Source: Prevotellaceae bacterium UBA1746 (GTDB lineage Bacteria; Bacteroidota; Bacteroidia; Bacteroidales; Bacteroidaceae). Taken from it: a stretch of 64,000 nucleotides of DNA. The DNA lies in assembly GCA_905369775.1 (NCBI GenBank), contig CAJPJR010000006.1, forward strand, positions 4,353 through 68,352, read 5' to 3'. The notes beneath the pieces are model-generated. The model had not been told where the DNA came from, did no database searches, and saw only the letters and a program-made list of their open reading frames with translations. How positions within the stretch are numbered: the first letter of the stretch is position 1; the number at the start of each line of letters is the position of its first letter. The position numbers and the translations under genes are program-made. Shown one piece after another: positions 42,860-52,327 of the stretch.

Positions 42860-44074
42860 TTATTTGAGCGTTTCGAATTGGGCGGGCATACCTACCACCG
42901 TGAAGGCCAGGCCCTCGCTCTTTTTTGTTTTCAGGTTGTAGGCATAGAAGCCGTAAGCCTCGTCGTTGCCGCTGCCGAAATAGAGTTTGCCGTCGCGTTC
43001 GCCGATGGCCACGGCGTGGCCGTTCGAATAGGGGATGCCGTCGATCTTCTGCACGCTGCGTTGTTGCAGGTCGATCACCACGGGGAACATCACCTTAGCC
43101 AGATAGGGATTCTTATTGTTGGGATCGAGGGCAAAGTTGGCGGCCATGGCATAGACTTTTCCGTCGGAGGCGAGGCGGACAGTACCCACATAGTCGATTG
43201 CTCCGTCGAAGCCTTGTACCTTCGTCGTTTGGTAGTTGATCGCAAAGTCGGGGTCGAAATCCGTCTGTCCCTTGCGAATGCGCAGCAGACCGCCGGCAAA
43301 GCCCGGTTTGTAGCCGAAGCTGCCCATGCAGTTGACGTAAATGTCGCCTTGGGCATCCACGAAAACAGAATGCGGGTCGATGGGGCGCGTGGCAAAGCTC
43401 AGTTCGTGCTTCGTGTCGCTGATCTTTTTCACCACTTTGTCGGTCTTCGTGTCCACAACGGCCATGTCGGCTTGCTTCGCAGTCGGCATCCATTGCGCAT
43501 CAAACTGGTTGAGACCCACGAAAAGGAGGCCGTCGCGTTCCACCATGGCGGCAGGAGCTACGCGCATGTCCTTCTGTGCCAAGGAGTTCATATCGATTTC
43601 GGCAGTTTTGGTCATCGTCGTGGGGTTGAAAGCCCAAACCTGTCCCGTGTTTTGGAACGAAACGTAGGCCTTTGTGTCGCTCACTTTGCACACATTGGCC
43701 GCTCCCGCGCCGGCCGGCAGCGCGAGTGTGCCGCGCAGTTGCAGCGTGCCGTTGGTTTCATAGACATAGTGGCGCATCTCCGCCTTGTTGTTGCCCATAT
43801 AGTCGGGCAGCACAAAGACGTCGCGACCCTGCACCACAGGAGGAGCGCCGAAACCGGCGGGCACCGCCTTCGCGTTGTCGTAGTGTCCCGTCAGCCCGTC
43901 GATGAGTTGCATGTAGCAAACGCCGCTTGCCCCGTCGGGGTTGACCACCGTGGTGGTGATGAGCGTCGAACCCTTTTGAGCGGAGGGAGTGGGTTGGGGT
44001 TTGTCGTTGTCGCAGGCGCTTTGAGCCAGCAACAGGAGGCCGGCCGCTGCGCAAAACAGCATTTTCTTGAACAT
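42860..44074 (-). CDS. Beta-propeller surface lipoprotein (DUF4374/YncE-like)
   Basis: 404 residues. Lipobox QSAC with C21, followed by DND and a Pro-rich linker. The body is a run of propeller-like blades (GRDVFVLPDYMGNN, CKVSDTKAYVSFQNTGQVWA, DGLLFVGLNQFDAQW, GDIYVNCMGSFGY, GKVYAMAANFALDP, GKLYFGSGNDEAYGF). It lies 41 bases downstream of a TonB-dependent receptor. This pair resembles XusAB-type uptake loci of Bacteroides, where such a lipoprotein captures siderophore; the PepSY partner XusC is not present here. Assignment to iron uptake is inference. Confidence 0.82.
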   Translation of the reverse strand: MFKKMLFCAAAGLLLLAQSACDNDKPQPTPSAQKGSTLITTTVVNPDGASGVCYMQLIDGLTGHYDNAKAVPAGFGAPPVVQGRDVFVLPDYMGNNKAEMRHYVYETNGTLQLRGTLALPAGAGAANVCKVSDTKAYVSFQNTGQVWAFNPTTMTKTAEIDMNSLAQKDMRVAPAAMVERDGLLFVGLNQFDAQWMPTAKQADMAVVDTKTDKVVKKISDTKHELSFATRPIDPHSVFVDAQGDIYVNCMGSFGYKPGFAGGLLRIRKGQTDFDPDFAINYQTTKVQGFDGAIDYVGTVRLASDGKVYAMAANFALDPNNKNPYLAKVMFPVVIDLQQRSVQKIDGIPYSNGHAVAIGERDGKLYFGSGNDEAYGFYAYNLKTKKSEGLAFTVVGMPAQFETLK

Positions 44075-44115
44075 AGAGATGAAGTATTAAGGGGAAAATT
44101 GGAAACAATGAGGAT

Positions 44116-46287
44116 TCAGCGCAGCAAGTAGCGCAGTTTCACCGAGCAGGTGCGACCGGGCAGGGGACGATTGAACTCCGACACCGTTTCGCGGTCGGCG
44201 AGGTTCTTCACTTTCAGCGTGAGCGTCCAGCGTCGGTTGGCAAAACTCTGTTCGATGGCCGCATCGAAGGTGAGTGAGGTGGGAATCAGCTTTTCGAGAT
44301 AAGCGCCCATCTCGAAGTCGTACGAATAGCGGTGCACATACGAGGCATCGAGCAGCAGGCGCGTGTTTTGTCTGCGGCCGAAGAGATCGGCCCAGTGCAG
44401 TTCGCCGCCGAAATTGGCCATGAGGTAGGGAATGTTCGGGATGCGCAAGTCGTAAGTGGGGTTGGGGGCTTTCGAGTTGGGGAAGGTGCGCCGGCGGTCG
44501 CGCAAATCCTGCCAAGTGCCGTTGGCGTAGAGGTAGCACCAGCGCGTCACGTCGGCTTTGACTTCTGCTTCGATGCCCATGGTGCGCACTTGTCCGAAAT
44601 TGGTGTAGCGCGCCATCGTGGGCAACAGGTCGGGAGTGAAACGCACCATGTCGGTGAGTTCGCTCATATAGACATTGACCTCGGCTTCCCACACCCGATC
44701 GTCGGAAAAGGACCGCCGATAGAGCACACCGGCGTTCACACTCTTGTTGCGTTCGGGGAGCAGGTCGGGCGAAGGGAGAATGTTGAAGCTGTTGCCGAGG
44801 AGTTCTTCGCTTGTGGGGATGCGCACTTCCGAAGCCACCGAGCCTTTGACTGTCCAGAGGGGGGTGATGCGATAGCAAGCGGCGAAGTTCGCGCCCCATT
44901 CGCTGCGATTGATGTGAATGGTCTTGATGTCGCGCAAATAGAAGTTGTGCAGCATTTTGGCGCGCGAGCCGATGAGAAAGTGTTTCGCGGTAACGGCTGT
45001 TTGCAGCCGGCGATTGAAGAAGAACGCCTCGTAGGACAAGCCGGTGGTGAGGGCGGTGAGGCGACTGTCGAAGTTGCCCGGATAGCCCAGCGAGCGATCC
45101 ATCAGTTCGTTGTGGGGCTGCTGCCAAGTGCCGGTGCCGTAGAGGTTCAGGTTGAGGGCGTGATCCGGTCGGAGGGTGTATTCCAAATTCAACTTGCCGA
45201 TCCAATCGTGCGAACGATGGTGACCGTCCGAAGCGAAGGGACCCGTTTCGCCGCCCAAGGGCGAGAGGGTGGGATAGGTGCGGCCGTCCCAGGCGTGGCG
45301 CACGCGAGCGGTGTCGCAAAGGCCGTAGCGTCCGATGTTGTAGGCCGTGGAGAAATCGAAATCCAGCCCCTCGACGAAGAAGTTCTTGCGCTTGGCCTCG
45401 AGCGAGACAAGGAAGGACGAAGCGTGGTTGTGGGCGCTGCGATAGTCCCAGTCGATGCCTTGAATGCCCTGGCGCGTGGAGGTGAGGACAAATTCCGATT
45501 TGAGTTCGTCGAACCACAACTTGGTTTCCTTGATCGAGCCGCCGAGCACCGCTTTGCGGAACGCATCGTTGCCGCGGCGCACACGCAGGTCGTTTTGGTT
45601 GTGGAGCGTCATTTCATAGTCGTTGTCCGATGCGACAAACAAGCCACCTAAGCCCAGTTCGAGCCCAAGGTCGGCAAAACTACGTTTGAAGACGGAGTTG
45701 GCGCGGTGGGTGTTGTAGCTACCCACTTCGTAGGACGCGTCGAGATAGCGCGGCGGATAGTCTTTGAGCACGACGTTCACCGCGCCGCCCATGGCCGTGC
45801 CCCCGAAGCGGTAGGGCACGATACCTTTGTAGACTTCCACGCGCTCGATCATGTCGGTGGGTATGTCGTCGAGGCTCACAAAATTGCTTATTTGTCCGGC
45901 GGAGGTGCCGTCGATGTAGAGGCCCATGCGCTTGCCCTCGAGTCCGCGCACCGAAATGCGTGAGCTGCTGCCGACCCCGCCCATGGAGCGGATGGTCACG
46001 CCGGCCACGCGTCCGAGCACCTCGTTGAGCGAGGAGGCCGAACCATCGATTTGGCGTGAAGAAAGGAGGGTCAAGGCCTGTGGGGCGTATTTGAGGCGAG
46101 TGGCTTCGGCGTGTGCGGTCACGGTGGCCTCGTTCAGCTGACGAGCAGGGGAAGCGACGGTGCTATCAGCTGCTGTGCCGGCCGATGCCGGGGAAGAATC
46201 CGCACCGACAGCGGGCATAAACGGAGCGCCGGCGCAGGGAACGACACCCGCAAGGAGGAGGGGGAGAATATATTTTGTAGGTTTCAT
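44116..46287 (-). CDS. TonB-dependent outer-membrane receptor
   Basis: 723 residues. Signal peptide, a short Ala/Ser-rich stretch, then a TonB-box-like region QLNEATVTAHAEATRL, the plug (LNEVLGRVAGVTIRSMGGVG, SRISVRGLEGKRMGLYIDG, ERVEVYKGIVPYRFGGTAMGG) and a 22-strand-type barrel ending LRYLLR. The carboxypeptidase-like domain of SusC proteins is absent, so it resembles siderophore, heme or vitamin receptors rather than glycan SusC. It is transcribed with the beta-propeller lipoprotein. A palindrome overlaps the upstream promoter region. Confidence 0.93.
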   Translation of the reverse strand: MKPTKYILPLLLAGVVPCAGAPFMPAVGADSSPASAGTAADSTVASPARQLNEATVTAHAEATRLKYAPQALTLLSSRQIDGSASSLNEVLGRVAGVTIRSMGGVGSSSRISVRGLEGKRMGLYIDGTSAGQISNFVSLDDIPTDMIERVEVYKGIVPYRFGGTAMGGAVNVVLKDYPPRYLDASYEVGSYNTHRANSVFKRSFADLGLELGLGGLFVASDNDYEMTLHNQNDLRVRRGNDAFRKAVLGGSIKETKLWFDELKSEFVLTSTRQGIQGIDWDYRSAHNHASSFLVSLEAKRKNFFVEGLDFDFSTAYNIGRYGLCDTARVRHAWDGRTYPTLSPLGGETGPFASDGHHRSHDWIGKLNLEYTLRPDHALNLNLYGTGTWQQPHNELMDRSLGYPGNFDSRLTALTTGLSYEAFFFNRRLQTAVTAKHFLIGSRAKMLHNFYLRDIKTIHINRSEWGANFAACYRITPLWTVKGSVASEVRIPTSEELLGNSFNILPSPDLLPERNKSVNAGVLYRRSFSDDRVWEAEVNVYMSELTDMVRFTPDLLPTMARYTNFGQVRTMGIEAEVKADVTRWCYLYANGTWQDLRDRRRTFPNSKAPNPTYDLRIPNIPYLMANFGGELHWADLFGRRQNTRLLLDASYVHRYSYDFEMGAYLEKLIPTSLTFDAAIEQSFANRRWTLTLKVKNLADRETVSEFNRPLPGRTCSVKLRYLLR

Positions 46288-46307
46288 GCCATGTAGGTTT
46301 CAACTTG

Positions 46308-46355
46308 CAAAGTTAAAGGCTTTCGCGAGACAGGGCAATACCCATTTTAGGGTAT
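46308..46355 (-). promoter_or_regulatory. Promoter and candidate operator of the TonB receptor operon
   Basis: TAACTTTG on the minus strand (46315-46308). About 23 bases upstream lies the dyad ATACCC (46338-46343) / GGGTAT (46350-46355), flanked by AGGGC and GCCCT, placed where a repressor would block the -33 region. Metal or heme control is plausible for such a receptor but unproven. Confidence 0.5.
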
Positions 46356-46645
46356 ATGCTGTGCCCTTTTTGGCAAGCATGAGGGGCATTTTTTCTCCTT
46401 TTTCGGGATTTCGTGCCGACGGAATACCCAAATGTGGTGAACCATGGCGTTGTCTCGTTCGCGATGGAGCACGGCGAGGGCATGTCTGTAGGGCAGTGTC
46501 GAGAAAATGGGGAGATGCGTGGAAAAAGTAGGAAGGAATTAGCCAAAAGTCGGGGACTTTTCTTGATAAATTGGGGACTTTTGTATTGTGCTTCACCGTA
46601 TTGAGGTGGAATTTGAGATATATGTATGAAAAAAGCGACTTTTCT
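46356..46645. other. Gene-free divergent region
   Basis: Together with the promoters this is the gap between the receptor and the lipoprotein pseudogene. It holds two direct copies of GGGGACTTTT (46552-46561 and 46573-46582), 21 bases apart, the first forming AAAAGTC-GGG-GACTTTT. No gene seen. Confidence 0.5.
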
Positions 46646-46675
46646 TTTGTTCTTGTCGGGGAATGACTATCTTTG
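46646..46675 (+). promoter_or_regulatory. Promoter of the broken lipoprotein gene
   Basis: TTTG (46646-46649), 18 bases, TATCTTTG (46668-46675). The start point would fall near 46682, which favours the ATG at 46719 over 46686. Confidence 0.65.
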
Positions 46676-46718
46676 CATAGTTTCAATGCGGAATTATAGT
46701 AATTTTATACGTGCACTC

Positions 46719-47368
46719 ATGAGGTCAACTTTTTACCTGTTTGCAGTACTCTTTCTTGCAACAACATTTTTCTCTTGCGAAACGGACGAGCCGGCTCCCC
46801 GGGCTACATGGGGTGAGATCGTCAACCCGATTGAGGCTTTTATGTATCCTCGTGATCTAAAAGTTTTCGCAGACGGGGAAGAGGGTAGGCGCTGGCTTAT
46901 TCTTGTGGTTCCCGACAGTACCAAAAGTTCGTTTGCGCCCACCTCGAAAAGCACGCCTGCAGAAGTGGCGCGTTATAAGGAACTTTCCAAACTTGTGGGC
47001 AATCCGACTGAGCCGGTGGTGAATGAATGCCATTTCCATCGCACTTGGCTCACACAGGGGGTGAAGGCAATCCGGGTTGTGCGCACGCAGGCAGATGGGC
47101 GCGACGAAGAGGTCACTGCGCAATGCGGCAATCTCTATTTCTATACGACAAACAGATTTTCGACTGCCAATTCAAATGTGGCGATCGAAGCATCTTTGCC
47201 AAACCGCTCGGGGAGACGGTCGAAGCGGATTACCTGTGGCTTCCGGGGAGAGATGTTTTTGGCTTGGTGGCTCCGCTAAATCCCGACGGTCTCAAGCAGC
47301 GCATTGTGCTTCGCCTTGCCGACGGAACGGAAATCGAAAAAGAACTCTTGGAAAAAAGGGAAAAATAA
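46719..47368 (+). pseudogene. Lipoprotein gene broken by a dinucleotide frameshift
   Basis: The first frame starts MRSTFYLFAVLFLATTFFSC (lipobox, C20) and runs ETDEPAPRATWGEIVNP...CGNLYFY; at about 47141-47146 it shifts. The continuation in another frame reads DKQIFDCQFKCGDRSIFAK and ends IEKELLEKREK. Removing TA from CTATACGAC restores one protein of 215 residues. The promoter is intact. No family recognised. Either a recent pseudogene, a reversible TA-repeat switch or a sequencing error. Confidence 0.75.
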
Positions 47369-47406
47369 AGGTACAAGATCGCGAACCGCGTTGCTGTATA
47401 GGCAAA

Positions 47407-47450
47407 TACGCAAAAATCCCCGGCCGTTATGAGGTCGGGGATTTTGCGTA
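47407..47450. terminator. Bidirectional terminator between lipoprotein and aguB
   Basis: TACGCAAAAATCCCCG with CGGGGATTTTGCGTA, 15 bp with one bulged A, between convergent genes; an A-run and a T-run lie within the stem ends. Confidence 0.75.
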
Positions 47451-47481
47451 TTCCGGTTGTACCGGGAGAGGGTTGGCTTGC

Positions 47482-48357
47482 TTAGTCGATGAAGCGGCGG
47501 GTGAGGGGGGCAAATTCGTCGACGCGGCGGTCGCGGAGGAAAGGCCACCAGCGGCGCACATTCTCGCTGCGTTGCATGTCGATGTCGACAAGGTAGACGC
47601 CTTCGCTCTCGGTGTCGGCACGGAAAAGCAGTTCGCCTTGCGGACCGGCCACGAAGGAGTTGCCCCAGAAGAGGATGCCGTTGGTCTGTCCGCTGGGATC
47701 GGGTTCGTGACCCACGCGGTTGACAGCGATGACAGGTAGGCCGTTGGCGACGGCATGACCGCGCTGCACGGTGGTCCATGCCTCGCGTTGACGTGCCTGC
47801 TCTTCGGGCGTGTCGCTGCTTTCATAGCCGATGGCGGTGGGATAGATGAGGAGTTCGGCGCCGCGAAGTGCCATTAGGCGCGCGCCTTCGGGGTACCACT
47901 GATCCCAACATACCTGCACGCCGAGACGACCTACGCTGGTGTCGATGGGCTCGAAGCCGAGATCGCCGGGAGTGAAGTAGAATTTCTCGTAGTAGGCGGG
48001 GTCGTCGGGAATGTGCATCTTGCGATATTTGCCCGCGATGGAACCGTCGCGCTCAAAGACCACGGCGGTGTTGTGGTAGAGGCCGGGTGCGCGGCGCTCG
48101 AAGAGCGAGGTGACGAGCACAACGGCGTGTCGGCGTGCGAGATTGCCGAAAAATGCGGTCGAGGGCCCCGGGATGGGTTCCGCGAGATCGAAAAGTTCGG
48201 TATTTTCTGTCTGACAGAAATAAGGCGTGTTGTGCAATTCTTGCAGCACCACGAGTTCGGCACCGCCCCGGGCGGCGGTGGCAATGTGAGCTGCGAGGCG
48301 ATCGCGGTTTTGGGCGGGATCGGCCACGCAGGGCATTTGGATAAGGGCTACTTTCAT
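47482..48357 (-). CDS. aguB: N-carbamoylputrescine amidase
   Basis: 291 residues. Nitrilase superfamily with the Glu-Lys-Cys triad E40 (LQELHNTPYF), K113 (YRKMHIPDD) and C150 (VQVCWDQWYPE). The wording matches AguB, which converts N-carbamoylputrescine into putrescine, CO2 and ammonia. Last gene of fmt-aguA-aguB, 45 bases after aguA. The pair supplies putrescine for spermidine or other polyamines. Confidence 0.95.
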   Translation of the reverse strand: MKVALIQMPCVADPAQNRDRLAAHIATAARGGAELVVLQELHNTPYFCQTENTELFDLAEPIPGPSTAFFGNLARRHAVVLVTSLFERRAPGLYHNTAVVFERDGSIAGKYRKMHIPDDPAYYEKFYFTPGDLGFEPIDTSVGRLGVQVCWDQWYPEGARLMALRGAELLIYPTAIGYESSDTPEEQARQREAWTTVQRGHAVANGLPVIAVNRVGHEPDPSGQTNGILFWGNSFVAGPQGELLFRADTESEGVYLVDIDMQRSENVRRWWPFLRDRRVDEFAPLTRRFID

Positions 48358-48402
48358 GGGGCGAAGTGTGAAAATAGAGAGGGAGAAGAAGTGCGGGAGG
48401 GC

Positions 48403-49566
48403 TTAGTCGAAGCGAACGACACCGCGGGGATATTGCATGGTGACGCAATGGAGCGAACCGTGCTGGCGGATGAGGCTGCGACAGTCGACACCGACGATTT
48501 CGTGCTGGGGGAAGGCGCGCTGCAACACCTTGCGAGCCGCTTCGTCGTGTTCGGGCTGATGGTAGGTGGGTAGGAGTACGGCGCGGTTCATGATGAGGAA
48601 GTTGGCGTAGGTGGCGGGAAGGCGTTCGCCAGCTTCGTCATGAATGGCGTCGGGCATGGGCAGCGCGAGCAAATGATAGGGGCGGTCGTCGGCGGTGCGC
48701 AGGGCTTCCAACTCGGCCTCCATGGCTTGGAGCTCGGCATGGTGCTCGTCGGCAGGATCGTCGCACTTGACGTAGACAATGGTGTGGTTGGGACAGAGAC
48801 GAGCGAGGGTGTCGATGTGCGAATCGGTGTCGTCGCCCGCCAAATAGCCGTGGTGGAGCCAAAGGATGCGTTCGGCGCCGAGGCGTTCGCGGAGCAGCAG
48901 TTCGACTTGTCCGCGATCGGGCACGGGCACCGCGTCGCCTTCGAGACGACGGTTGGGATTGAGGAGGCAAGCGGCCGTGGTGAGGAGCGTGCCGGCGCCG
49001 TCGCTCTCGATGGCACCGCCTTCGAGTTCGAAATCGAGCGCCGAAACGTAGTGCCCACGGAGCCAACCGGTGTCGAAGAGCCGGCGATTGATGGCGTTGT
49101 CGCGCGCGGCGGCGAACTTGCCGCCCCAACCGTTGAAGCGGAAGTCGAGCAGTTCGGCTCCGTTGTCGGAGAGGACGGTGAGAAAAGCGTGGTCGCGCGC
49201 CCAGGTGTCGTCCGAGGGAGCGGCGACGAAATGCACGTTTTGCAAAGCGGCCGCGGGGAGTCGGCGGGAGAGGAGCGATTGCACTTCGTCGGGCTCGGGG
49301 CTGACGATGAGGAGCGGCTGGCGACTGGCGATTTCGTAGGCAAGGCGCACGTAGGTCTCGGTGACCTCGGCGAGGAGGTCGCGCCAATCGGTGTCGGCGT
49401 GCGGCCAGGTGAGCTGAACAGCGCTTTGGGGCGCCCACTCTGCGGGGAGCACGCGCTGCGGACGGTGTTCTTGCTGCTCAACATCGACGGCGCGCTGTAC
49501 ATCTTCGAGGTGCAATTCGGCGGTCATGCCGAGTCCGGGCTTAGGGGGGAGGGCTTCTAATGCCAT
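48403..49566 (-). CDS. aguA: Agmatine deiminase
   Basis: 387 residues from MALEALPPKPGLG; the usual start corresponds to residue about 40 (LPAEWAPQSAVQLTWPHADTDW), so an internal start such as MTAELHLEDVQ (49527) is possible. Guanidino-modifying enzyme fold: DDTWARDHAF, the EGGAIESDG motif, DDTDSHIDTLAR and the nucleophile C374 in GSLHCVTMQYPRG. It hydrolyses agmatine to N-carbamoylputrescine. It lies 28 bases after fmt. Confidence 0.95.
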   Translation of the reverse strand: MALEALPPKPGLGMTAELHLEDVQRAVDVEQQEHRPQRVLPAEWAPQSAVQLTWPHADTDWRDLLAEVTETYVRLAYEIASRQPLLIVSPEPDEVQSLLSRRLPAAALQNVHFVAAPSDDTWARDHAFLTVLSDNGAELLDFRFNGWGGKFAAARDNAINRRLFDTGWLRGHYVSALDFELEGGAIESDGAGTLLTTAACLLNPNRRLEGDAVPVPDRGQVELLLRERLGAERILWLHHGYLAGDDTDSHIDTLARLCPNHTIVYVKCDDPADEHHAELQAMEAELEALRTADDRPYHLLALPMPDAIHDEAGERLPATYANFLIMNRAVLLPTYHQPEHDEAARKVLQRAFPQHEIVGVDCRSLIRQHGSLHCVTMQYPRGVVRFD

Positions 49567-49594
49567 AATGAGAATACTGGGGAAGAGAGGGGGA

Positions 49595-50566
49595 TTATTC
49601 TACGCGAAGGGCGACCTCCGGATGGAAACCACGGAGGAAGTCGGTGATGGTCATGCGCTTTTTGCCGGCCAATTGGAGCTGTGTGAGCGAGAGATAGCCG
49701 TCGGGGAACGCTATCTTGAAATAGGTTTTGCCGTCGGTGAGCACGGTGCCCGGTTTTTCGCCGACTTGCACTTGTTCGCGTTGGGCGGCATAGAGTTTGA
49801 GTGCGGTACGCTTACCGCTTTCGTCCACAAGTTCCGTCCAAGCAGCGGGGTAGGGCGAGAGGCCACGCACGAAGTCGAAGGCACGTTTGACCGAAGTGTC
49901 GAGCGAGAGGCGACAAGTGTCTTTGAAGATCTTGGGGGCGTGCCGAATTTCGCCGTCGGTCGGGAGCGTGTCTTGGTCGACGGGGCGAATGTTGCCGGCA
50001 ATGATGTCGTCGACGGTGCGTGTCACCACACCGGCTCCGACGTCGCGGAGGCGATCGTGGACGGTTTCGACGTTGTCGGCGTCGGTGATGGGAATGCGGG
50101 CTTGGTGAATGATGCGACCGGTGTCGATTTCGTGGTCGAGCAGGAAGGTGGTGACGCCAGTTTCGGTGTCTCCATTAATAATGGCCCAGTTGATGGGGGC
50201 GGCACCGCGATATTGCGGGAGCAACGAGGCGTGGAGATTGAAAGTGCCGTGAGGGGGCATGTCCCAAACCGCTTCGGGCAGCATGCGGAAGGCCACGATA
50301 ACTTGGAGGTCGGCACGGTAGCTGCGCAGGCTGTCCAGAAAATCGGGATCCTTCAGCTTCTCCGGTTGGAGCACGGGGAGGTGGTGCGCAAGGGCGTATT
50401 GTTTTACGGCACTTTGCGAGAGTTCGCTCTGGTGGCGCCCCACAGGCTTGTCGGGCATGGTGACAACGGCCACCACATTGTATCCGCCTTCGACGAGGGC
50501 GCGCAGACTGCCGACGGCAAAGTCGGGAGTGCCCATGAAGACGATTCGGAAATCTTGTCGGTTCAT
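49595..50566 (-). CDS. fmt: Methionyl-tRNA formyltransferase
   Basis: 323 residues. IVFMGTPDFAVGSLRALVE at the N-terminus, the formyl-folate site HASLLPQYRGAAPINWAI, and the C-terminal OB-like domain (AAQREQVQVGEKPGTVL). Makes formyl-Met-tRNA for initiation. No deformylase gene (def) adjoins it here, unlike many bacteria; it is instead followed by the agmatine pathway genes. Confidence 0.96.
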   Translation of the reverse strand: MNRQDFRIVFMGTPDFAVGSLRALVEGGYNVVAVVTMPDKPVGRHQSELSQSAVKQYALAHHLPVLQPEKLKDPDFLDSLRSYRADLQVIVAFRMLPEAVWDMPPHGTFNLHASLLPQYRGAAPINWAIINGDTETGVTTFLLDHEIDTGRIIHQARIPITDADNVETVHDRLRDVGAGVVTRTVDDIIAGNIRPVDQDTLPTDGEIRHAPKIFKDTCRLSLDTSVKRAFDFVRGLSPYPAAWTELVDESGKRTALKLYAAQREQVQVGEKPGTVLTDGKTYFKIAFPDGYLSLTQLQLAGKKRMTITDFLRGFHPEVALRVE

Positions 50567-50630
50567 CGTAGAAAGGTGTGGTTTCGGGAGATCATTGACT
50601 GAGAAATGATCAGAAGAGAATTATTTTGTG

Positions 50631-50669
50631 CGAAGATACGCCTTTTTCGCCGAAAAAAGAGTACCTTTG
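50631..50669. promoter_or_regulatory. Divergent promoters of fmt and tig
   Basis: Minus strand: TATCTTCG (50638-50631), one base off consensus, for fmt. Plus strand: TACCTTTG (50662-50669) for tig, giving a leader of about 130 bases. The two lie 23 bases apart and could interfere. Confidence 0.5.
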
Positions 50670-50807
50670 CTGCGCTAAATATATAGACTCGCCTCGGCTG
50701 AATCTTTGTATTGGCGCTTCTGCACGAGGAAACGTTGCCTAAAACGGAGCACTCGTGGGAAGCTCACGCTATTCGACAATATAAATAAGCATATAACACC
50801 ACACCTC

Positions 50808-52163
50808 ATGAACATTACTCTCGAACAGTCCGGAGTGAGCGCCCTCGTCTCGGTGAAGATGGAGCAGGCAGACTATCAGGACGCTGTCAAGAAGGAACTC
50901 AAAAATATCGCGGCGAAAGCCGAAATGCCCGGTTTCCGTAAAGGAAAAGTGCCTGCCGGCTTGATCAATAAGCGTTTCGGCACGGAGGTGAAGATGAACG
51001 AAATCAATCGTCTCGTGGGCGAAAACCTCCAAAAGTTCATCGAAGAAAAGAAACTCAGCGTGCTTGGCGAACCGATGATGTCGGAAAAGCAGCAAGCACA
51101 GGACATCGAAAACCAAGATGACTTCGAATTCAAATTCGACATCGCACTTGCTCCTGAGTTTAAGGTGGAACTCACCGGCGAAGATCAACTCACTTATTAT
51201 GATGTTGAGGTGACCGAGGAGCAAATCGACCAGCAGGTGAAGGCCTTTGCGCAGCAAGCCGGACATCCTGAGGAAGTACAGGAGTATGCCGACAAGGATA
51301 TCTTGCGCGGTGCCCTCGCTGAACAAGATGCCGAAGGCAATATTCTCGAAGGAGGTATCAGTCTTGACACGGCAAGCCTCATGCCCAGCTATTTCGTGAG
51401 CGAAGATCAGAAGAAAATCTTCGAAGGCGCCAAGGTGAACGACGTGATTACCTTCAATCCTTCGGAGGCACACAACGAAACCGAGTTGGCCGCACTGCTC
51501 AAACTCGACAAGGAAGAAGCTGCAAAGCACACGGGTAAATTTACCTTCCAGGTGAGCAGCATCAGCCGCTTCGTACCTGCTGCGTACGATCAGGAACTCT
51601 TCGACCGCGTGTTCGAGCCCGGCACCGTGAAGAGCGAAGAAGAAATGCGCGCCAAGGTGAAGGAACTCATCCAAAACCAGTACAACCAGGATGCCGACAT
51701 GAAGTTTCTTATCGATGTACGCAAGTACACCGAAGAGAAAGTGGGCAAGCTCGAATTCCCCGAAGCGCTTCTTAAGCGTTTCATGAAGCTGCAAAATGCT
51801 GACAAGGGCGAAGAATTCGTAGAAAAGAACTTCGAGAAGAGCCTCGAAGAACTCCGCTGGCACCTCATTAAGGAGCAACTTGTTGAAGCAAACAAGGTGA
51901 CGATCGACCAAAACGACGTCAAAGAGGCAGCTCTCCAAACGGCACGCATCCAGTTTGCACAGTATGGTTTGACCAACGTGCCCGAGGAATACCTCGAAAA
52001 CTACGCCAACGAAATGCTCAAAGATCGCAACCAAATGAATGCTTTCGTGGATCGTAGTGTGAATACTAAGCTCGCAGACGCACTTAAGAAGGTGGTTAAA
52101 CTCGAGCACAAGAGCATTTCCTTCGACGACTTCGCGAAGTTCTTCGAAGCAGAAAACGCGTAA
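50808..52163 (+). CDS. tig: Trigger factor
   Basis: 451 residues from MNITLEQSGVSALVSV; the in-frame extension from 50706 lies in the leader. The ribosome-binding signature GFRKGKVP is present (about 42-49) in the N-terminal domain. The PPIase region (about 150-240) is degenerate, as in Bacteroidetes; the C-terminal chaperone domain is helical (ELIQNQYNQDADMKFLIDVRKY, here a part). A ribosome-associated chaperone for nascent chains. First gene of tig-clpP-clpX. Confidence 0.95.
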   Translation: MNITLEQSGVSALVSVKMEQADYQDAVKKELKNIAAKAEMPGFRKGKVPAGLINKRFGTEVKMNEINRLVGENLQKFIEEKKLSVLGEPMMSEKQQAQDIENQDDFEFKFDIALAPEFKVELTGEDQLTYYDVEVTEEQIDQQVKAFAQQAGHPEEVQEYADKDILRGALAEQDAEGNILEGGISLDTASLMPSYFVSEDQKKIFEGAKVNDVITFNPSEAHNETELAALLKLDKEEAAKHTGKFTFQVSSISRFVPAAYDQELFDRVFEPGTVKSEEEMRAKVKELIQNQYNQDADMKFLIDVRKYTEEKVGKLEFPEALLKRFMKLQNADKGEEFVEKNFEKSLEELRWHLIKEQLVEANKVTIDQNDVKEAALQTARIQFAQYGLTNVPEEYLENYANEMLKDRNQMNAFVDRSVNTKLADALKKVVKLEHKSISFDDFAKFFEAENA

Positions 52164-52327
52164 ACAACATACGGTACACCGGTAAGTAGTGGCTTGGGCA
52201 CACTATTTGCAACAAATTCGGATGAGGGCGAACGGGTGAAACAACATCCGTTGTCCTCATTCGCCATTTTCAACGGTGTGCTTCGTGATTGAAGACCCGA
52301 ACTCACTCATTTTATTCCACGCAACGC

